From assembly GCA_035546535.1 (NCBI GenBank), contig DASZWQ010000012.1, positions 1 through 64,000 on the forward strand: DNA of 64,000 bases. The letters run 5' to 3'. The DNA is from Pirellulales bacterium. GTDB taxonomy: Bacteria; Planctomycetota; Planctomycetia; Pirellulales; JACPPG01. Shown here piece after piece: positions 62,276 to 64,000 of the stretch. The notes below the pieces were generated by a model, which saw nothing but the letters and a program-made list of their open reading frames with translations, made no database searches and had not been told where the DNA came from. Made by a program: the position numbers and the translations under genes. How positions within the stretch are numbered: position 1 is the stretch's first letter; each line of letters begins with the position of its first letter.

Positions 62276-62824
62276 ATGCACACGCTATTGATCGACTTGC
62301 CGCTGTCGCTCCTGTACCTGGTTGCGCTTGTCGTCTGCTGGTGCACGACCCTGTTCGGGCTGCCCGGCAATTGGATGATCGTCGCGCTGGCGGCTGCGGC
62401 AACGTGGCTTGTGCCCGAGGGATTGCGCGTGCAGATGGCGCCCGCCGTGCTGGGTGTGCTGGTGGCCCTGGCGCTTCTAGGCGAAATCGTTGAATTCGCA
62501 ACGGGCTCCGCGGCGGCCCATCGAGCGGGCGGAACGCGCCGTGGCGCCGTCGGAGCGATCGTGGGTGCCCTGTTCGGCGCGGTCGCTGGCGCCATGATCG
62601 GGCTGCCTGTGCCGCTCATCGGCTCGGCCGTCGCGGCAGTTCTAGGCGGAGCCTTCGGGGCTTTGACAGGCGCCATGGCGCTGGAATTCCACGGCGGACG
62701 CGACCTGGCCGCGAGTTGGCGCATCGGCCACGCGGCCTTCTGGGGCCGACTCCTGGGGACGCTGTCCAAGGCCGTGATCGGCGCCGTGATGGTCGTGGTG
62801 GCCGCGATTGCCGCCGTGGCCTGA
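62276..62824 (+). CDS. DUF456 membrane protein
   Basis: A 182-residue membrane protein of the DUF456 family. About four to five hydrophobic segments: LLYLVALVVCWCTTLFGLPG, WMIVALAAAATWLV, LGVLVALALLGEIVEFATG, a Gly/Ala-rich hairpin (GAIVGALFGAVAGAMIGLPV, AVAAVLGGAFGALTGAM) that looks like glycine-zipper helices, and AVIGAVMVVVAAIAAVA. Glycine-zipper regions are often found in membrane pores or stress proteins. The function is unknown. Confidence 0.85.
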   Translation: MHTLLIDLPLSLLYLVALVVCWCTTLFGLPGNWMIVALAAAATWLVPEGLRVQMAPAVLGVLVALALLGEIVEFATGSAAAHRAGGTRRGAVGAIVGALFGAVAGAMIGLPVPLIGSAVAAVLGGAFGALTGAMALEFHGGRDLAASWRIGHAAFWGRLLGTLSKAVIGAVMVVVAAIAAVA

Positions 62825-62863
62825 CCCATGCCACCTGGTGGACGCGGCCGCCACCCGTTCGAC

Positions 62864-63085
62864 CTATCGCAGCGACACCGTTCGCGAACGGCCTTCGTCA
62901 TCGATCGCGATCTTGTGCTCGCGGGCCAGCCAGCCAATGGCTTGCATCACCACGTCGCGCGGAGCGTCGATCTCTTTGATCAGCCGGGCAATCGTTTGCG
63001 GTCCCTTGTCGGACAACGCGCGCCAAATGGCGCCGGCCGTTTCGCCGATCTGCGTGATCGGGCACACTTCCGTAGCACTTGCCAT
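62864..63085 (-). CDS. small winged-helix protein (DUF2582 type)
   Basis: A 73-residue protein reading QIGETAGAIWRALSDKG, PQTIARLIKEIDAPRDVVMQ and AIGWLAREHKIAIDDEG. This matches the DUF2582 winged-helix family, with a helix-turn-helix and a wing, though whether it binds DNA is uncertain. The ATG at 63085 is preceded by GAGGAG. The frame is open upstream to 63373, but that part is unlike the family. Confidence 0.85.
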   Translation of the reverse strand: MASATEVCPITQIGETAGAIWRALSDKGPQTIARLIKEIDAPRDVVMQAIGWLAREHKIAIDDEGRSRTVSLR

Positions 63086-63333
63086 CGCTACAACTCCTCG
63101 TGATTCCCAAGAACGATAACGTTCTTCCGCAACGCTCCGCCCCCCACCAGGCCGCCGCGATGTGCGGGGAAGTGCGGGCCGAAACGGCGTTGGGAAATTA
63201 TAGCGGCAGGATCGCAAAAGGCTCAACGAGTGCGGCCTCTGACGATTGCGCCGAGAAAACCCCCATGCGGGAGATGGTACGTAGGGATAAAGCGATTTAA
63301 AGCGGACCCCAGGGGGAATGAAGACAAGAGCGC

Positions 63334-63377
63334 AAAAAAAGGGGCTTGGTTGGCCTGCGGGGTGGCCAACCAAGCCC
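63334..63377 (-). terminator. strong intrinsic terminator on the minus strand
   Basis: GGGCTTGGTTGGCC and GGCCAACCAAGCCC form a perfect 14-bp stem with an eight-base loop. On the minus strand it is followed by seven or eight T residues (63334-63340). It ends a transcript coming from the right, either the structured RNA or the gene at the window edge. Confidence 0.9.
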
Positions 63378-63600
63378 TTTAGCCGTGAAAAGGTGTTCCT
63401 GCCCGTCCCGGGCTTGCGTCGCGGTTCATCGCGACGGATGGCTTAGATTCACGGTCCTGCGAATGCGGGCGTCGGAATTCGGCCCTGAGGCTGCGGGAAG
63501 CCCCAGGGCTGAGTGGGTCTCCGACGGTTTACGGCTTGATGCAGTTGGTGTGCCAATCGTCTAAGACTTGGCGTCGCGCTCGCCGGTATCGAACGAAACC
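63378..63600 (-). ncRNA. candidate structured non-coding RNA
   Basis: The stretch just before a strong minus-strand terminator can fold in several nested hairpins. The outer pairing is AGCCGT (63533-63538) with ACGGCT (63381-63386). Inside are GTCGGA/TCCGAC around GCCCTG..CAGGGC and GGCT-TCCCGC-AGCC, and then CGTCGCG-ATGAAC-CGCGACG. It is not a recognised Rfam family to me. It lacks the signature sequences of RNase P RNA, tmRNA and SRP RNA. The 5' end and promoter are not determined; a size of about 200-260 bases is a guess. It may also be the 3' untranslated part of the upstream gene. Confidence 0.5.
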
Positions 63601-63667
63601 CGCCGGCTGGTCGTCATTTGCGCTTCACGAATGCTAGCAAGCCATCGTTGCCGCGCAGGCGGACGCT

Positions 63668-63684
63668 CTTGTAAGTCTTACAAG
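63668..63684. promoter_or_regulatory. perfect palindrome
   Basis: CTTGTAAG-T-CTTACAAG, 8+1+8 and exact. It lies between the unknown gene at the window edge and the structured RNA candidate. A T-G-T-A-A-N-T-T-A-C-A core is typical of dimeric repressor or activator operators. It may control the RNA transcript that ends at 63334. Confidence 0.5.
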
Positions 63685-63739
63685 AATTCCGGCTGCCAAC
63701 GGCGAAGGATCAACGCGGGATGGGCCAGGGCCGGCCGAT

Positions 63740-64000
63740 TTAGCGTAACAGGCTGGTCGTGATCGCGCGAAAAATCTCTTCAATTTCGGCAAACTCGCGA
63801 TCATCGGCCTGGCAGAAAATCACGTAAGCCGCGTCCCGGGTGCCGTAACTGCGAACTTGTGCGGTATTGGTCAGGTCGAGGCAGTAGAAATTCATGTCGT
63901 AGCCGACCAGTTCCTGGCCGGCGATCGTTTCGCGGACCTCTTCTGCGTCGAGCTCGTCGTACTGCTGGCGCATGGCTTTGAGAGCCGTCGCCGCCAGTTT
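63740..64000 (-). CDS. hypothetical protein, C-terminal part
   Basis: The last 86 codons of a gene running off the right edge. It reads LAATALKAMRQQYDELDAEE, TIAGQELVGYDMNFYCLDLT, NTAQVRSYGTRDAAYVIFCQ and FAEIEEIFRAITTSLLR. An internal ATG at 63973 exists, but the frame stays open to the edge, so the true start is outside. The strongly patterned alpha/beta end is unlike any family I can name. It has no signal peptide in view. Confidence 0.7.
   Translation of the reverse strand, partial: KLAATALKAMRQQYDELDAEEVRETIAGQELVGYDMNFYCLDLTNTAQVRSYGTRDAAYVIFCQADDREFAEIEEIFRAITTSLLR

Larger units (their letters stand above)
63086..63739. other. long intergenic region containing a structured RNA candidate
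   Basis: About 654 bases. The features seen are the terminator at 63334-63377, the structured stretch on the minus strand at about 63378-63600, and the palindrome at 63668-63684. No reading frame carries a known domain. Confidence 0.6.

Noticed and set aside
63378-63600. Identification of the structured RNA as 6S RNA, RNase P RNA or SRP RNA
   Set aside because: The SRP and RNase P signatures are absent, and the 6S-type central bubble could not be shown with confidence.

Overview
The window is a GC-rich chromosomal segment that most likely comes from a planctomycete of the Pirellulales type. The best evidence is a DUF1549/DUF1553 protein followed by a DUF1501 protein, a TIGR03009-type secreted protein, a secreted PQQ-like beta-propeller protein, many Tat or lipoprotein signals, a cluster of planctomycete ECF-sigma and PP2C genes, and short intergenic inverted repeats. 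Taxonomy is inferred from gene families, because there is no rRNA here.

Layout. 1-721: end of a tyrosine recombinase and a degenerate receiver protein. 870-8 kb: an M20 amidohydrolase, a small membrane protein, an ArsR regulator, a large C45-type/M1-like fusion protein and SppA. 8.2-12.5 kb: a two-gene signalling unit, namely a receiver-ATPase protein and a hybrid kinase with PAS, HisKA, two receivers and an HPt. 12.8-16.3 kb: an EamA exporter, tRNA-Arg(ACG) and a TMTC-like membrane TPR protein. 16.4-22.2 kb: a complete type I restriction-modification operon transcribed hsdR-hsdS-hsdM. 22.4-27.4 kb: a flotillin/NfeD membrane operon. 27.7-34.5 kb: TIGR03009 protein, HAD phosphatase, arginine decarboxylase, an unknown protein, a LutA-like CCG protein and a decayed MNT/HepT pair. 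34.5-37.8 kb: DUF1501 and DUF1549/1553. 38.3-44 kb: an ABC exporter, a phosphoesterase, and an overlapping dihaem cytochrome/beta-helix pair. 45.4-49.4 kb: a fatty-acid or polyketide-like set (fabF, two fabZ-like genes, an unusually long ACP, fabG). 49.9-53.3 kb: three tandem Hsp20 genes and a PTS enzyme I. 53.4-64 kb: a prolyl oligopeptidase fused to a VOC domain, a PEGA lipoprotein, a PP2C phosphatase, a PQQ-like protein, ArfB, an ECF sigma factor, a ferredoxin, a DUF456 protein, a small winged-helix protein, a structured possible ncRNA with a strong terminator, and the end of an unknown gene.

The working units are the phosphorelay pair, the self-contained restriction operon, the FloA/NfeD membrane-domain operon, the acyl-chain cluster (which has no KASIII, malonyl transferase or enoyl reductase of its own) and the Hsp20 trio. 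No complete insertion sequence, prophage or CRISPR array was seen. The most interesting items are the two unusual domain fusions (C45/M1-like and S9/VOC), the ACP with an internal insertion, the two-domain NfeD protease whose first domain seems inactive, the unexplained structured RNA near the right edge, and several families of intergenic inverted repeats.
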